A program made the translations under genes and the position numbers. A stretch of 64,000 nt of DNA from Streptomyces kanamyceticus (GTDB taxonomy: Bacteria > Actinomycetota > Actinomycetes > Streptomycetales > Streptomycetaceae), in the NCBI RefSeq assembly GCF_008704495.1, contig NZ_CP023699.1, positions 5,270,001 through 5,334,000 on the forward strand, read 5' to 3'. The notes beneath the pieces were generated by a model. The model was given only the letters and a program-made list of their open reading frames with translations, did no database searches and had not been told where the DNA came from. Of the stretch, positions 17,718 to 26,330 are shown piece by piece (the stretch's first letter is position 1; each line of letters begins with the position of its first letter).

Positions 17718-18785
17718 ATGTCTGATCACGGCGCGCACGGGCGGGTTCCGACGAGGAGCGAGCGGTGGGGCGCCTTCAAGGAGTCGCCCTTCCTGCCCGC
17801 GACCGTGCTCGTGTTCATCCTGGCGGCCGCCGCGGGGCTCTTCGCGGGTTCGTACACCTACTCCATGGCGAACCCGACGCCCCACCGGATCCCCACGGCG
17901 GTCGTCGGCGCGCAGGACTCGGCGCGCGGCAAGACGTTCCTCGACGGCATGGAGAAGGCCCTGAACGCCTCCCTGGAGGTGCGCGGGTACGACAGCGTGG
18001 CCGCGGCGCGGCAGGGCGTGGACGAGCAGGAGGTCTTCGCGATCGTCGACGCGGGCCCTGACGGCAGGGTCACCTTCGACGTGTCGGGGGCGTCCGGGGC
18101 CTCGGTCGCCCAGGTGCTCGCGGAGACCGCGCCGAAGGTGGGCGCGGAGGTCGGCGTGCCGGTGACGGTGAAGGACGTCAAGCCGCTGCAGGAGGGCGAT
18201 CCGCGCGGGCTCGCCATCTTCTACATCTCGCTGGCCGCCGTGATCATCGGCTTCGTCGGCGCGATCCAGCTGAGCGTGCACGCGCGGGGGCTCAATCCGG
18301 CGGAGCGGATCGGGTTCACGGCGCTCTACGCGCTGCTCGGCGCGTTCGTCATCGCGGCCGTCGTGGACTGGTGGCTGGGCGCCGTGGACCTGCCGTTCGT
18401 GGAGTCCTGGCTGATCCTGGCGCTGACGATGTTCACGTCGGGCATGGTCTTCACGATGTTCAACACGCTGTTCGGGCGCTGGGCGATGATCCCGACGTGG
18501 GGGCTGATGGTGCTGCTCGGCAATCCGTCGTCGGGCGGCGCGGTGTCGTGGCCCCTGCTTCCGTCGGTGCTCGGGCACATCGGGCGGTGGCTGCCGCCGG
18601 GAGCCTCGGTCAACGCGCAGCACACCGCGGTGTACTTCGGCGGGCACCAGCACGCGTTCCCGTTCCTGGTGCTCGCGGGCTGGGCGGTGCTCTCCAGTGC
18701 GGTCTTCTGGGTGTGGCGGCACCGGCATCCGGGCGGCCGGGAGTCCGCGCCCGCTCACGCTCACGCGGTGGCTGTCGGCGGGTGA
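17718..18785 (+). CDS. ABC-2/YhgE-type multi-spanning membrane protein
   Basis: A 355-aa protein: one N-terminal helix (residues ~28-50), an extracytoplasmic domain (~55-170), then five or six helices (~175-335) and a His-rich C-terminus. The layout matches ABC-2 permease / YhgE-Pip-like proteins, which may take part in export; no ATPase is adjacent. A -10-like TAGCGT at 17706-17711, 6 bp before the ATG, suggests a leaderless transcript. Function not assigned beyond the family level. Confidence 0.7.
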   Translation: MSDHGAHGRVPTRSERWGAFKESPFLPATVLVFILAAAAGLFAGSYTYSMANPTPHRIPTAVVGAQDSARGKTFLDGMEKALNASLEVRGYDSVAAARQGVDEQEVFAIVDAGPDGRVTFDVSGASGASVAQVLAETAPKVGAEVGVPVTVKDVKPLQEGDPRGLAIFYISLAAVIIGFVGAIQLSVHARGLNPAERIGFTALYALLGAFVIAAVVDWWLGAVDLPFVESWLILALTMFTSGMVFTMFNTLFGRWAMIPTWGLMVLLGNPSSGGAVSWPLLPSVLGHIGRWLPPGASVNAQHTAVYFGGHQHAFPFLVLAGWAVLSSAVFWVWRHRHPGGRESAPAHAHAVAVGG

Positions 18786-18791
18786 AACGAC

Positions 18792-18820
18792 AGAAGCCCC
18801 GCCCACCGGGCGGAGCTTCT
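18792..18820. terminator. Hairpin terminator between membrane gene and tRNA cluster
   Basis: AGAAGCCCCGCCC / GGGCGGAGCTTCT, a 13-bp stem with one mismatch, between the plus-strand gene and the minus-strand tRNA cluster; serves both directions. Confidence 0.75.
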
Positions 18821-18827
18821 GGGGAAG

Positions 18828-18901
18828 TGGCTGGGGCCGGGATCGAACCGGCGACCTATCGCTTTTCAGGCGATCGCTCGTACCAACTGAGCTACCCAGC
18901 C
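18828..18901 (-). tRNA. tRNA-Phe(GAA)
   Basis: Acceptor GGCTGGG/CCCAGCC, D-arm GCTC...GAGC, anticodon loop CTGAAAA (GAA) in stem ATCGC/GCGAT, T-arm GCCGG/CCGGC, discriminator A. CCA is not encoded. Confidence 0.95.
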
Positions 18902-18928
18902 ACGCAGTTCACCGAGGTGATCTGCAAG

Positions 18929-19003
18929 CGGTCCTGACGGGATTTGAACCCGCGGCCTCCACCTTGACAGGGTGGCGAGCACTCCAAACTGCTCCACAGG
19001 ACC
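18929..19003 (-). tRNA. tRNA-Asp(GTC), second copy
   Basis: Same sequence as 11353-11427, anticodon GTC, discriminator G; second gene of a minus-strand Glu-Asp-Phe tRNA cluster. Confidence 0.95.
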
Positions 19004-19042
19004 AAGCATTGTGCGAGCACTAGTCTCGCACAAGGTGTTGCG

Positions 19043-19115
19043 TGCCCCCAACGGGATTCGAACCCGTGCTACCGCCTTGAAAGGGCGGCGTCCTGGGCCA
19101 CTAGACGATGAGGGC
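19043..19115 (-). tRNA. tRNA-Glu(TTC)
   Basis: Acceptor GCCCTCA/TGGGGGC, anticodon loop CTTTCAA (TTC) in stem CCGCC/GGCGG, T-arm CGGGTTCGAATCCCG, discriminator A. It is the first gene of the minus-strand cluster. Confidence 0.95.
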
Positions 19116-19196
19116 TAAGAGGCCCGCCTGGGCGCTTTGCAGCGCGTCGGGGACGTGAGAAGCATATGGGATGCGGGGAGGTATCGCCAAAACGGT

Positions 19197-20747
19197 TTAG
19201 GAGGAGGGGGCGGGGGTGGTCGGCGAAGGGGGTGCGCCCGGCTGGTTCTCCTTGGGGAGATGGCGGCTGACCTCCGCCTTCGTGAGGCCGAGTCCACCCA
19301 GTTTGATCTCGTCCCAGGCCTGCAGCCGCTTGGTCGTACGGTCCAGGTAGAGCACCGAAGCCTGGACCGGGTCGGGGTACTTGTCCTCGACCGCGCGCAG
19401 CCCGCTGCCGCCCGTCGACCCCTCGACGCGCAGCCGCGTGCCCTCCTCCATGACCTCCATCTCCTGGTGGTGGACGTGGCCCGCGAGGGCGAGCGGCACC
19501 TCGCCGTCCGTCTCGCGCGCCGCCGTCGGGTTGTGCGCGACGGCCACGTCGACCGGGGTGCCCGCCGCGCGTTCCGCGCGCAGGGCCGATGCCAGGCGGA
19601 TGCCCGCCAGGTGCTCGACCGCGTCACCTTGCGTCTTCACCGAGCGGTCGGGGGTGTACTGCGGGTCGCCGATGCCCGCGAAGCGCAGGCCCGCGACGGT
19701 CTCGGCCCTGCCGTCGTCGAGGACGTGGACGTTCTCGAAGCGCTCCAGGTAGCGCTGGGTGGTGTGCGAGTCGTGGTTGCCGCGCACCCACACGTAGGGC
19801 GCGCCCAGGTCGGCGATCGGGTCGAGGAAGGCGTTCTCGGTGGCCGAGCCGTGGTCCATGGTGTCGCCGGAGTCGACGATGACGTCGATGTCGTACTGCT
19901 CGACGAGGGAGGCGATGATCTTCCAGCTCGCCGGGTTGAGGTGGATGTCCGAGACGTGCAGGACCCGCATCGTGGTGGGGTCCGGCTGGTAGGCGGGGAG
20001 CGTGGACGTCACGTCGTAGAGCTTGGTGACGTTGGCGACCAGGCGCGCCAACTCCTGCTGGTAGACGTCGAACTCGCTGACGATGCTGCGGGCGTTGCCG
20101 ACGACCGAGGGGGCGCTGCTGAGCAGTCCGGAGAACTTCGGCTCCAGGACGGACTTCGGGTTCCAGGTGGCGTACGCGGCGGTGCCGGACGCCGCGAGCA
20201 GGGTGAGGGCCAGACCGCCCGCCGCCAGGGCGCGGCGCGGGCGGCGGTAGACGGCGAGGCCCAGCGCGGTGGCGCCGGAGACGACGGCGACGCAGGAGCG
20301 CACGGCCAGGTCGAGCGTGCCGTGGCCGACGTCGCGCGCCACCTCCTCCTGGAGCCCGGCGAGCCGCTCGGGGTGGTCCACCAGGGCCTGGGAGCGCACC
20401 GGGTCCAGGCGGTCCACGTCCACGTCGAGGCGGATCGGGGCCGTGTGCGAGCGGAGTTCGAGGGCGCCGAGCGGGGAGACGTTGATCTTCGTGCCGCCGG
20501 ACAGGGAGGGCCGCAGCGTCATCCGGGTGTCCATCGGGCCGACCGGCGCGCGCACGCTGCCGACGATGAGCAGGCCGAGCCAGGCGCCCACCAGGACGAC
20601 CGTGACCAGGCTGAACGCACGGGCATAGGGGTGCGGAGGGCTGATCAGTTCGCCCACGGGGTGGCCGCGGCGAGCTCGGTAGTGGCCTACGAGGGCGCTG
20701 CCCACCCTTCGTACGCCCTGGAGAACGACTGTGAAGTCGCGGGCCAT
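19197..20747 (-). CDS. Membrane-anchored metallophosphoesterase
   Basis: A 516-aa protein: N-terminal membrane helix (~45-66), a second hydrophobic pair (~145-200), then a calcineurin-like phosphoesterase domain (~265-460) containing the full metal-ligand set SDIHLN, DSGDT, GNHDS and GHVHH. The catalytic domain is probably extracytoplasmic or membrane-proximal; the substrate is unknown. The C-terminus is Pro/Ala/Ser-rich. It is divergent from the zincin gene 71 bp away. Confidence 0.9.
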   Translation of the reverse strand: MARDFTVVLQGVRRVGSALVGHYRARRGHPVGELISPPHPYARAFSLVTVVLVGAWLGLLIVGSVRAPVGPMDTRMTLRPSLSGGTKINVSPLGALELRSHTAPIRLDVDVDRLDPVRSQALVDHPERLAGLQEEVARDVGHGTLDLAVRSCVAVVSGATALGLAVYRRPRRALAAGGLALTLLAASGTAAYATWNPKSVLEPKFSGLLSSAPSVVGNARSIVSEFDVYQQELARLVANVTKLYDVTSTLPAYQPDPTTMRVLHVSDIHLNPASWKIIASLVEQYDIDVIVDSGDTMDHGSATENAFLDPIADLGAPYVWVRGNHDSHTTQRYLERFENVHVLDDGRAETVAGLRFAGIGDPQYTPDRSVKTQGDAVEHLAGIRLASALRAERAAGTPVDVAVAHNPTAARETDGEVPLALAGHVHHQEMEVMEEGTRLRVEGSTGGSGLRAVEDKYPDPVQASVLYLDRTTKRLQAWDEIKLGGLGLTKAEVSRHLPKENQPGAPPSPTTPAPSS

Positions 20748-20818
20748 TGGTCCGGTATGCCCAAGTGCGGGGGCGGGTATGCCGGGACGGGGCGGACGAC
20801 GTGGTCGACAATGGGGGT

Positions 20819-21169
20819 GTGCTGGAGATGACGCGCGAGGAGTTCGAGGAACTGGTCGCCGAGGCGCTCGACCGGATTCCGCCGGAGCTGACTCGGCTGA
20901 TGGACAACGTGGCCGTCTTCGTCGAGGACGAGCCGCCGTCGAACGATCCCGAACTGCTCGGGCTCTACGAGGGGACGCCGCTGACCGACCGGGGCGAGTG
21001 GTACGCCGGGGTCCTGCCGGACCGCATCACCATCTACCGGGGGCCGACGCTGCGGATGTGCGAGTCGCGCGACGATGTGGTCGCGGAGACGGAGATCACC
21101 GTGGTGCACGAGGTGGCGCACCACTTCGGGATCGATGACGAGCGGCTGCACGCGCTCGGGTACGGGTGA
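20819..21169 (+). CDS. Zincin-like metallopeptidase family protein (DUF1025)
   Basis: A 116-aa protein ending with the minimal zinc-protease motif HEVAHHFGIDDERL. The family has the fold of zincins; physiological targets are unknown. Start taken as GTG 20819, directly after a -10-like GACAAT (20807-20812), which suggests a leaderless mRNA; ATG 20828 is an alternative. N-terminal MTREEFEELVAEALDRIP is typical of the family. Confidence 0.88.
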   Translation: MLEMTREEFEELVAEALDRIPPELTRLMDNVAVFVEDEPPSNDPELLGLYEGTPLTDRGEWYAGVLPDRITIYRGPTLRMCESRDDVVAETEITVVHEVAHHFGIDDERLHALGYG

Positions 21170-21340
21170 CCCGGGTCCGGGGGAGGTGACCGGGGTCGGT
21201 CGTTGTTCGGGTACGGGTGAGCGGGGGCCGTGCTCGGGTGCGGGTGTGCGTCCGGGCGCGGGTGGCGCTCCGTGTCCTTGGGCGGGCCGTGGGAGTTGGG
21301 CAGGGCGTCCCGATTCCCAGCGCCCCGGAGGTGCTCGGCC

Positions 21341-21904
21341 GTGCGCCAGTTGTACGTTTTTGCCCGTTGGGCCACCGTCGCGGTGGCCGTCGCGGCGACC
21401 GCGGGCTGCATGAGCGTCAGTGACGACGGGAACGCGCCGGGTCCCGGGCGTTCCGCCGGGCACCGGGGCGGCGCCGCGGCGCCCGACGGCGGCCCCGTGG
21501 CCCGGGACGGCGACAGCGGCTCGGGCGGTGACCGGGAGCACGGCAGCGGCAAGCGGAAGGGCAAGGGCAAGGGGAAGGGCGAGGACGACGACGCGGCGGT
21601 GAAGGCCGGTGAGTCCCCTGCGGGGGACGCGAAGCCGTCCGCGTCCTCCTCCGGGCAGGCCTCGGCCGAGCCGACGAAGCCCGGCAAGCCGGAGAAGCCG
21701 TCTCCGGAGAAGCCGAAGCCGACTCCGACGCGGGACACGCCGACGCCCACGCCGCCCAAGCCGACGCCGACCCCGACGCCGGATCCGACCACTCCGGAGC
21801 CGTCGTCATCGGCGCACGAGGAGTCCGGTCAGGACGCGCAGCTGCAGCGGCGCGAAGGGGAGAGCGCGGGGCGCGAGCCGTCGCCTCAGGTGGGGCCTCG
21901 GTAA
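21341..21904 (+). CDS. Low-complexity lipoprotein
   Basis: A 187-aa protein, GTG 21341 preceded by GGAGG. A signal peptide ends TVAVAVAATAGC with a lipobox Cys. The mature protein is almost wholly low complexity: a GKRKGKGKGKGEDDD stretch, then (K/P/T/E)-rich repeats such as KPGKPEKPSPEKPKPTPT and PTPTPDPTTPEPSSS. This resembles a wall-spanning spacer. No catalytic domain; function unknown. Confidence 0.65.
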   Translation: MRQLYVFARWATVAVAVAATAGCMSVSDDGNAPGPGRSAGHRGGAAAPDGGPVARDGDSGSGGDREHGSGKRKGKGKGKGEDDDAAVKAGESPAGDAKPSASSSGQASAEPTKPGKPEKPSPEKPKPTPTRDTPTPTPPKPTPTPTPDPTTPEPSSSAHEESGQDAQLQRREGESAGREPSPQVGPR

Positions 21905-22006
21905 TTCGCGGGAGGGCTCGTGGGGGCGGGCTCGGGGCGGGGCGGGTTCGGGGCGGGCTCGCCCGGGTCGTTTTCGCAGGTCGAGAGGGGTCCGGGGGAG
22001 GGCGGT

Positions 22007-22036
22007 TTGCCATATGGGGTGGAGGGTGCGTATGGT
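22007..22036 (+). promoter_or_regulatory. Probable promoter of the DEAD-box helicase gene
   Basis: TTGCCA (22007-22012) and TATGGT (22031-22036) with 18-bp spacing, close to the vegetative HrdB consensus. Transcription would begin near 22043, giving a ~150-nt 5' leader before ATG 22194; the leader includes the short hairpin GCGCCGCGTGGCGC. Long leaders of cold-inducible RNA helicase genes often mediate regulation. Confidence 0.6.
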
Positions 22037-22193
22037 GGTAGATCGTTTGATCCCATTTGCCCGGCGCCGACACAGAAGAGCGCCGCGTGGCGCGTACTCT
22101 CCCTTGCCGTGGCTGACCGCATAGAGGCGGTCCATTGCGAAATCACGGAGTTGACGGGCGCGTGCCGAGACTCCGGAAGGTTTCGCATTTCGC

Positions 22194-24482
22194 ATGTCCA
22201 TTTTCAGTTCTGACCACGCCGTCCTGCCCGAGAACGAGTCGGTCGAGGCCGTCGAGAGCGACGCCGTAGAGGCCGTCGCCGAGGCCGTCGAGATCGTCGA
22301 GTCGGCTCAGGCCGAGGACGTCACCGAGGTCACCCCCGACGCCGACGCCGACGCCGCTGAGGCCGAGGTCGCCACCGACGCCGCTGAGGCCGACGCCGAC
22401 GCCGAGCCCGAGCTCACCTTCGGCGACCTCGGTCTGCCCGAGGGCATCGTCCGCAAGCTCGCGCAGAACGGCGTCACCACGCCCTTCCCGATCCAGGCCG
22501 CGACCATCCCGGACGCCCTGGCCGGCAAGGACATCCTCGGCCGTGGCCGCACCGGCTCCGGCAAGACCCTCTCCTTCGGCCTGCCGATGCTGGCGACGCT
22601 GGCCTCCGACGGCCGCACCGAGAAGAAGAAGCCCCGCGGCGTCATCCTGACCCCGACCCGCGAGCTCGCGATGCAGGTCGCGGACGCCCTCCAGCCGTAC
22701 GGCGACGTGCTCGGCCTGAAGATGAAGGTCGTCTGCGGCGGTACGTCGATGGGCAACCAGATCTACGCCCTGGAGCGCGGCGTCGACATCCTCGTCGCCA
22801 CCCCGGGCCGTCTGCGCGACCTCATCAACCGCGGCGCCTGCTCGCTCGAGAACACCCAGATCGCGGTGCTCGACGAGGCCGACCAGATGTCCGACCTGGG
22901 CTTCCTGCCCGAGGTCACCGAGCTGCTCGACCAGGTTCCCGGCGGCGGCCAGCGCATGCTGTTCTCGGCCACGATGGAGAACGAGATCTCCACGCTGGTC
23001 AAGCGCTACCTGAACAACCCGGTGACGCACGAGGTCGACAGCGCCCAGGGCAACGTCACGACCATGACGCACCACATCCTCATCGTGAAGCCCCGCGACA
23101 AGGCGCCCGTCACGGCCGCCATCGCCGCGCGCAAGGGCCGCACGATCATCTTCGTCCGTACGCAGCTGGGTGCCGACCGCATCGCCGAGCAGCTCTGCGA
23201 GTCCGGTGTGAAGGCCGACGCGCTGCACGGCGGCATGACGCAGGGCGCTCGTACGCGCGTTCTTGAGGACTTCAAGAAGGGCTACGTCAACGCGCTCGTC
23301 GCGACCGACGTCGCCGCCCGAGGCATTCACGTCGACGGCATCGACCTGGTCCTGAACGTGGACCCGGCCGGTGACCACAAGGACTACCTGCACCGTTCAG
23401 GCCGTACCGCTCGCGCGGGCCGCTCCGGCACGGTCGTGTCCCTCTCGCTGCCGCACCAGCGCCGCCAGATCTTCCGCCTGATGGAGGACGCGGGCGTCGA
23501 CGCCTCGCGCCACATCATCAACGGCGGCGGCACCTTCGACCCGGAGGTCGCCGAGATCACCGGCGCCCGTTCGATGACCGAGGTGCAGGCCGACTCCGCG
23601 GGCAACGCCGCGACCCAGGCCGAGCGTGAGGTCAAGGACCTCACCAAGGAGCTGGAGCGCGCGACGCGTCGCGCCACCGAGCTGCGCGAGGAGGCCTCGC
23701 GCCTCACCGCGCGTGCCGCCCGTGAGCGCGGCGACGACCCGGAGACCGCGGTGGCCGAGGCCGCCGCTGCCGCCGAGGCCGCTGTCGAGGCCGCCGCCTC
23801 CGTCCCGGAGCAGCCCGCCGCCCGCGAGGAGCGCCGTCCGCAGCGCGACGAGCGCGGCAACTACGAGCGCGAGCGCCGTGACGACCGCGGTGGCCGTTCC
23901 TTCGAGCGTCGTGACGACCGCGGTGGCTCCGGCTTCCGTGGCGGCGACCGTCGCGAGGGTGGCGACCGCGGCGGCTTCAACCGCGACCGCGGCAACGACC
24001 GTGGCGGCCGTTCCTTCGAGCGTCGTGACGACCGCGGTGGCTCCGGCTTCCGTGGCGGCGACCGCCGCGAGGGTGGCGGTGGCTTCAACCGTGACCGTCG
24101 TGACGACAACCGTGGCGGTGGCTCCGGCTTCCGCCGTGACGACCGTCCCTCGGGCGGCTTCAACCGTGACCGTCGTGACGACAACCGTGGTGGCGGCTCC
24201 GGCTTCCGTCGCGACGACCGTCCCTCGGGCGGCTTCCGTGGCGGCGACCGCCGTGACGACAACCGTGGTGGCGGCTCCGGCTTCCGCCGCGACGACCGCC
24301 CCTCCGGCGGCCACCGCGGCAGCGACCGCCCGTTCAACCGTGACCGTCGCGACGACCGCCCCTCCGGCGGCGCCCGCTCCGGCGGCCACGACCGCCCGGC
24401 GTTCAACCGCGACCGCTCCGGCACGGGCACCGGCTCCTTCGGCCGCCGCGACGACAAGCCGCGCTGGAAGCGCAACGGCTGA
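22194..24482 (+). CDS. DEAD-box ATP-dependent RNA helicase with Arg/Gly-rich tail
   Basis: A 762-aa protein. An acidic, Ala/Glu/Val-rich N-terminus (1-75) precedes a complete helicase core: Q motif region, GRTGSGKTLSF, VLDEADQMSD (DEAD), SATMEN, and HRSGRTARAGRSG. From ~residue 440 a coiled-coil-like Ala/Glu region leads to a ~200-residue tail of repeats such as RRDDRGG and GGSGFRRDDRPSGG, which binds RNA non-specifically in RhlE/CsdA-type helicases. Likely roles are cold-stress RNA remodelling or ribosome assembly. Confidence 0.95.
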   Translation: MSIFSSDHAVLPENESVEAVESDAVEAVAEAVEIVESAQAEDVTEVTPDADADAAEAEVATDAAEADADAEPELTFGDLGLPEGIVRKLAQNGVTTPFPIQAATIPDALAGKDILGRGRTGSGKTLSFGLPMLATLASDGRTEKKKPRGVILTPTRELAMQVADALQPYGDVLGLKMKVVCGGTSMGNQIYALERGVDILVATPGRLRDLINRGACSLENTQIAVLDEADQMSDLGFLPEVTELLDQVPGGGQRMLFSATMENEISTLVKRYLNNPVTHEVDSAQGNVTTMTHHILIVKPRDKAPVTAAIAARKGRTIIFVRTQLGADRIAEQLCESGVKADALHGGMTQGARTRVLEDFKKGYVNALVATDVAARGIHVDGIDLVLNVDPAGDHKDYLHRSGRTARAGRSGTVVSLSLPHQRRQIFRLMEDAGVDASRHIINGGGTFDPEVAEITGARSMTEVQADSAGNAATQAEREVKDLTKELERATRRATELREEASRLTARAARERGDDPETAVAEAAAAAEAAVEAAASVPEQPAAREERRPQRDERGNYERERRDDRGGRSFERRDDRGGSGFRGGDRREGGDRGGFNRDRGNDRGGRSFERRDDRGGSGFRGGDRREGGGGFNRDRRDDNRGGGSGFRRDDRPSGGFNRDRRDDNRGGGSGFRRDDRPSGGFRGGDRRDDNRGGGSGFRRDDRPSGGHRGSDRPFNRDRRDDRPSGGARSGGHDRPAFNRDRSGTGTGSFGRRDDKPRWKRNG
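23863..24420 (+). repeat. Tandem RGG/RDD coding repeats
   Basis: Imperfect direct repeats within the helicase gene, alternating blocks translating to SFERRDDRGGSGFRGGDRRE and FNRDRRDDNRGGGSGFRRDD. Repeat number probably varies between strains by recombination. Confidence 0.85.
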
Positions 24483-24510
24483 CGCCGACGCCTGAGCGAG
24501 TGAACTGAGG

Positions 24511-24543
24511 CAGCGGGCCCGTCCCTTCGGGGCGGGCCCGCTG
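24511..24543 (+). terminator. Helicase gene terminator
   Basis: CAGCGGGCCCG (24511-24521) / CGGGCCCGCTG (24533-24543), an 11-bp perfect stem, 29 bp after the helicase stop codon. Confidence 0.85.
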
Positions 24544-24596
24544 TCGTATGCCAAACGTGACGTGTGTCATGTCCCTGTCGTGGGCAACGCTCGTGC

Positions 24597-26147
24597 ATGA
24601 ACCCACCACCGCCCGGCCCACCACCTGCCTCGCCACCCGGCTCCGACGAGGAACGCCTCGCCCAGCTCGGCTACACCCAGGTCCTGGCCCGCCGCATGTC
24701 CGCGTTCTCCAACTACGCCGTCTCGTTCACGATCATCTCGGTGCTGTCCGGCTGCCTCACCATGTACCTGTTCGGCATGAACACCGGCGGTCCCGCCCTG
24801 ATCACCTGGGGATGGGTCGGGGTCGGACTGATGACGCTGTTCGTCGGGCTCGCGATGGCGGAGATCTGTTCCGCCTATCCGACGTCGGCCGGGCTCTATT
24901 TCTGGGCGCACCGCCTCGCGCCCACCCGCACCGCTGCCGCCTGGGCGTGGTTCACCGGGTGGTTCAACGTGCTCGGGCAGGTCGCCGTGACCGCGGGGAT
25001 CGACTTCGGGGCGGCGTCCTTCCTCGGCGCGTACCTGAACCTGCAGTTCGACTTCACCGTCACCGAGGGCCGCACGATCCTGCTCTTCGCCGCGATCCTC
25101 GTGCTGCACGGACTCCTGAACACCTTCGGCGTACGCATCGTGGGGCTGCTCAACAGCATCAGCGTCTGGTGGCACGTGGCAGGGGTCGCCGTCATCGTCG
25201 GCGCGCTCGCGTTCTCGCCGGACTCGCACCAGTCGGCGTCGTTCGTCTTCACCGAGTTCGTCAACAACACGGGGTGGGGCAGCGGCCTGTACGTCGTACT
25301 CATCGGGCTGCTCATGGCCCAGTACACCTTCACCGGCTACGACGCCTCCGCGCACATGACGGAGGAGACCCACGACGCGTCGACGGCGGGCCCGAAGGGC
25401 ATCGTCCGCTCCATCTGGACGTCCTGGATAGCGGGTTTCGTCCTGCTGCTCGGTTTCACCTTCGCCATCCAGTCGTACGACGGCGCACGCGAGTCCGCGA
25501 CGGGTGCGCCGCCCGCGCAGATCCTGCTCGACGCGCTCGGCGCGACGGGCGGCAAGCTCCTGCTCCTCGTCGTGATCGGCGCGCAGCTCTTCTGCGGCAT
25601 GGCGTCCGTGACCGCCAACTCCCGCATGATCTACGCCTTCTCGCGCGACGGCGCGCTGCCGTTCTCGCACGTCTGGCACTCGGTGAGCCCGCGCACCCGC
25701 ACCCCCGTCGCCGCGGTGTGGCTCGCCGCGCTCGGGGCGCTGGTGCTCGGCCTGCCGTATCTGATCAACGTCACGGCGTACGCGGCGGTGACCTCGATCG
25801 CCGTCATCGGCCTCTACATCGCCTACGTCATCCCGACCCTGCTGCGGCTGCGCCGTGGCGACGCCTTCGAGCGCGGACCCTGGCACCTGGGCCGCTGGTC
25901 ACGCCCGGTCGGCGTCGTCGCGGTGGGCTGGGTCGGCGTGATCACCGTCCTGTTCATGCTGCCGCAGGTCTCGCCGGTCACCTGGGAGACCTTCAATTAC
26001 GCCCCGATCGCGGTACTCGTCGTCCTGGGCTCCGCGGCGACCTGGTGGTGGGCCTCGGCCAGACACTGGTTCCTCAATCCGGAGCACGAGCGCACACTGG
26101 CCCGCGAGGCGGCGCGCTCCGGGCAGCCGGAACCACTGGATCCGTGA
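24597..26147 (+). CDS. APC-superfamily amino-acid permease
   Basis: A 516-aa membrane protein with about 12 helices, start ATG 24597 and a Pro-rich cytoplasmic N-terminus. The first helix region SFTIISVLSGCLTMYLFGMNTGGPA, the motif EICSAYPTSAGLYFWA and the TGYDASAHMTEET loop are characteristic of the APC (GABA/choline/amino acid permease) family. It imports an amino acid or amine by proton symport; the substrate is unknown. It precedes the tRNA-Lys gene. Confidence 0.9.
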   Translation: MNPPPPGPPPASPPGSDEERLAQLGYTQVLARRMSAFSNYAVSFTIISVLSGCLTMYLFGMNTGGPALITWGWVGVGLMTLFVGLAMAEICSAYPTSAGLYFWAHRLAPTRTAAAWAWFTGWFNVLGQVAVTAGIDFGAASFLGAYLNLQFDFTVTEGRTILLFAAILVLHGLLNTFGVRIVGLLNSISVWWHVAGVAVIVGALAFSPDSHQSASFVFTEFVNNTGWGSGLYVVLIGLLMAQYTFTGYDASAHMTEETHDASTAGPKGIVRSIWTSWIAGFVLLLGFTFAIQSYDGARESATGAPPAQILLDALGATGGKLLLLVVIGAQLFCGMASVTANSRMIYAFSRDGALPFSHVWHSVSPRTRTPVAAVWLAALGALVLGLPYLINVTAYAAVTSIAVIGLYIAYVIPTLLRLRRGDAFERGPWHLGRWSRPVGVVAVGWVGVITVLFMLPQVSPVTWETFNYAPIAVLVVLGSAATWWWASARHWFLNPEHERTLAREAARSGQPEPLDP

Positions 26148-26223
26148 CCTCCGGCGGCCCTCGACGGCGATACCCGATCGGACGGCGGGGTCCCTCCCGC
26201 TATGCTCGGGGGTGCACCGACGA

Positions 26224-26296
26224 GGACCGTTAGCTCAATTGGCAGAGCAGTGGACTTTTAATCCATTGGTTGTGGGTTCGAGTCCCACACGGTCTA
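26224..26296 (+). tRNA. tRNA-Lys(TTT), integration site
   Basis: Acceptor GGACCGT/ACGGTCT (first pair G-U), D-arm GCTC/GAGC, anticodon loop CTTTTAA (TTT) in stem GTGGA/TCCAT, T-arm GTGGG/CCCAC, discriminator A. From the anticodon stem onward it is duplicated at attR, so the integrated element restores the 3' half of the tRNA on insertion. Confidence 0.95.
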
Positions 26297-26299
26297 CCG
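26252..26299. repeat. attL core (48 bp)
   Basis: Identical over 48 bp to 48660-48707. It covers the tRNA-Lys anticodon stem-loop to three bases past the discriminator. The weaker similarity beyond the core (GGGAGAGGGAAACCCC and TCTGACCTG) also occurs past attR. Confidence 0.95.
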
Positions 26300-26330
26300 A
26301 GAGCGGGAGAGGGAAACCCCCTCTGACCTG

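Noticed and set aside
23863..24420. Repeat array as CRISPR or minisatellite
   Set aside because: In-frame repeats encoding the RGG/RDD tail of the helicase.
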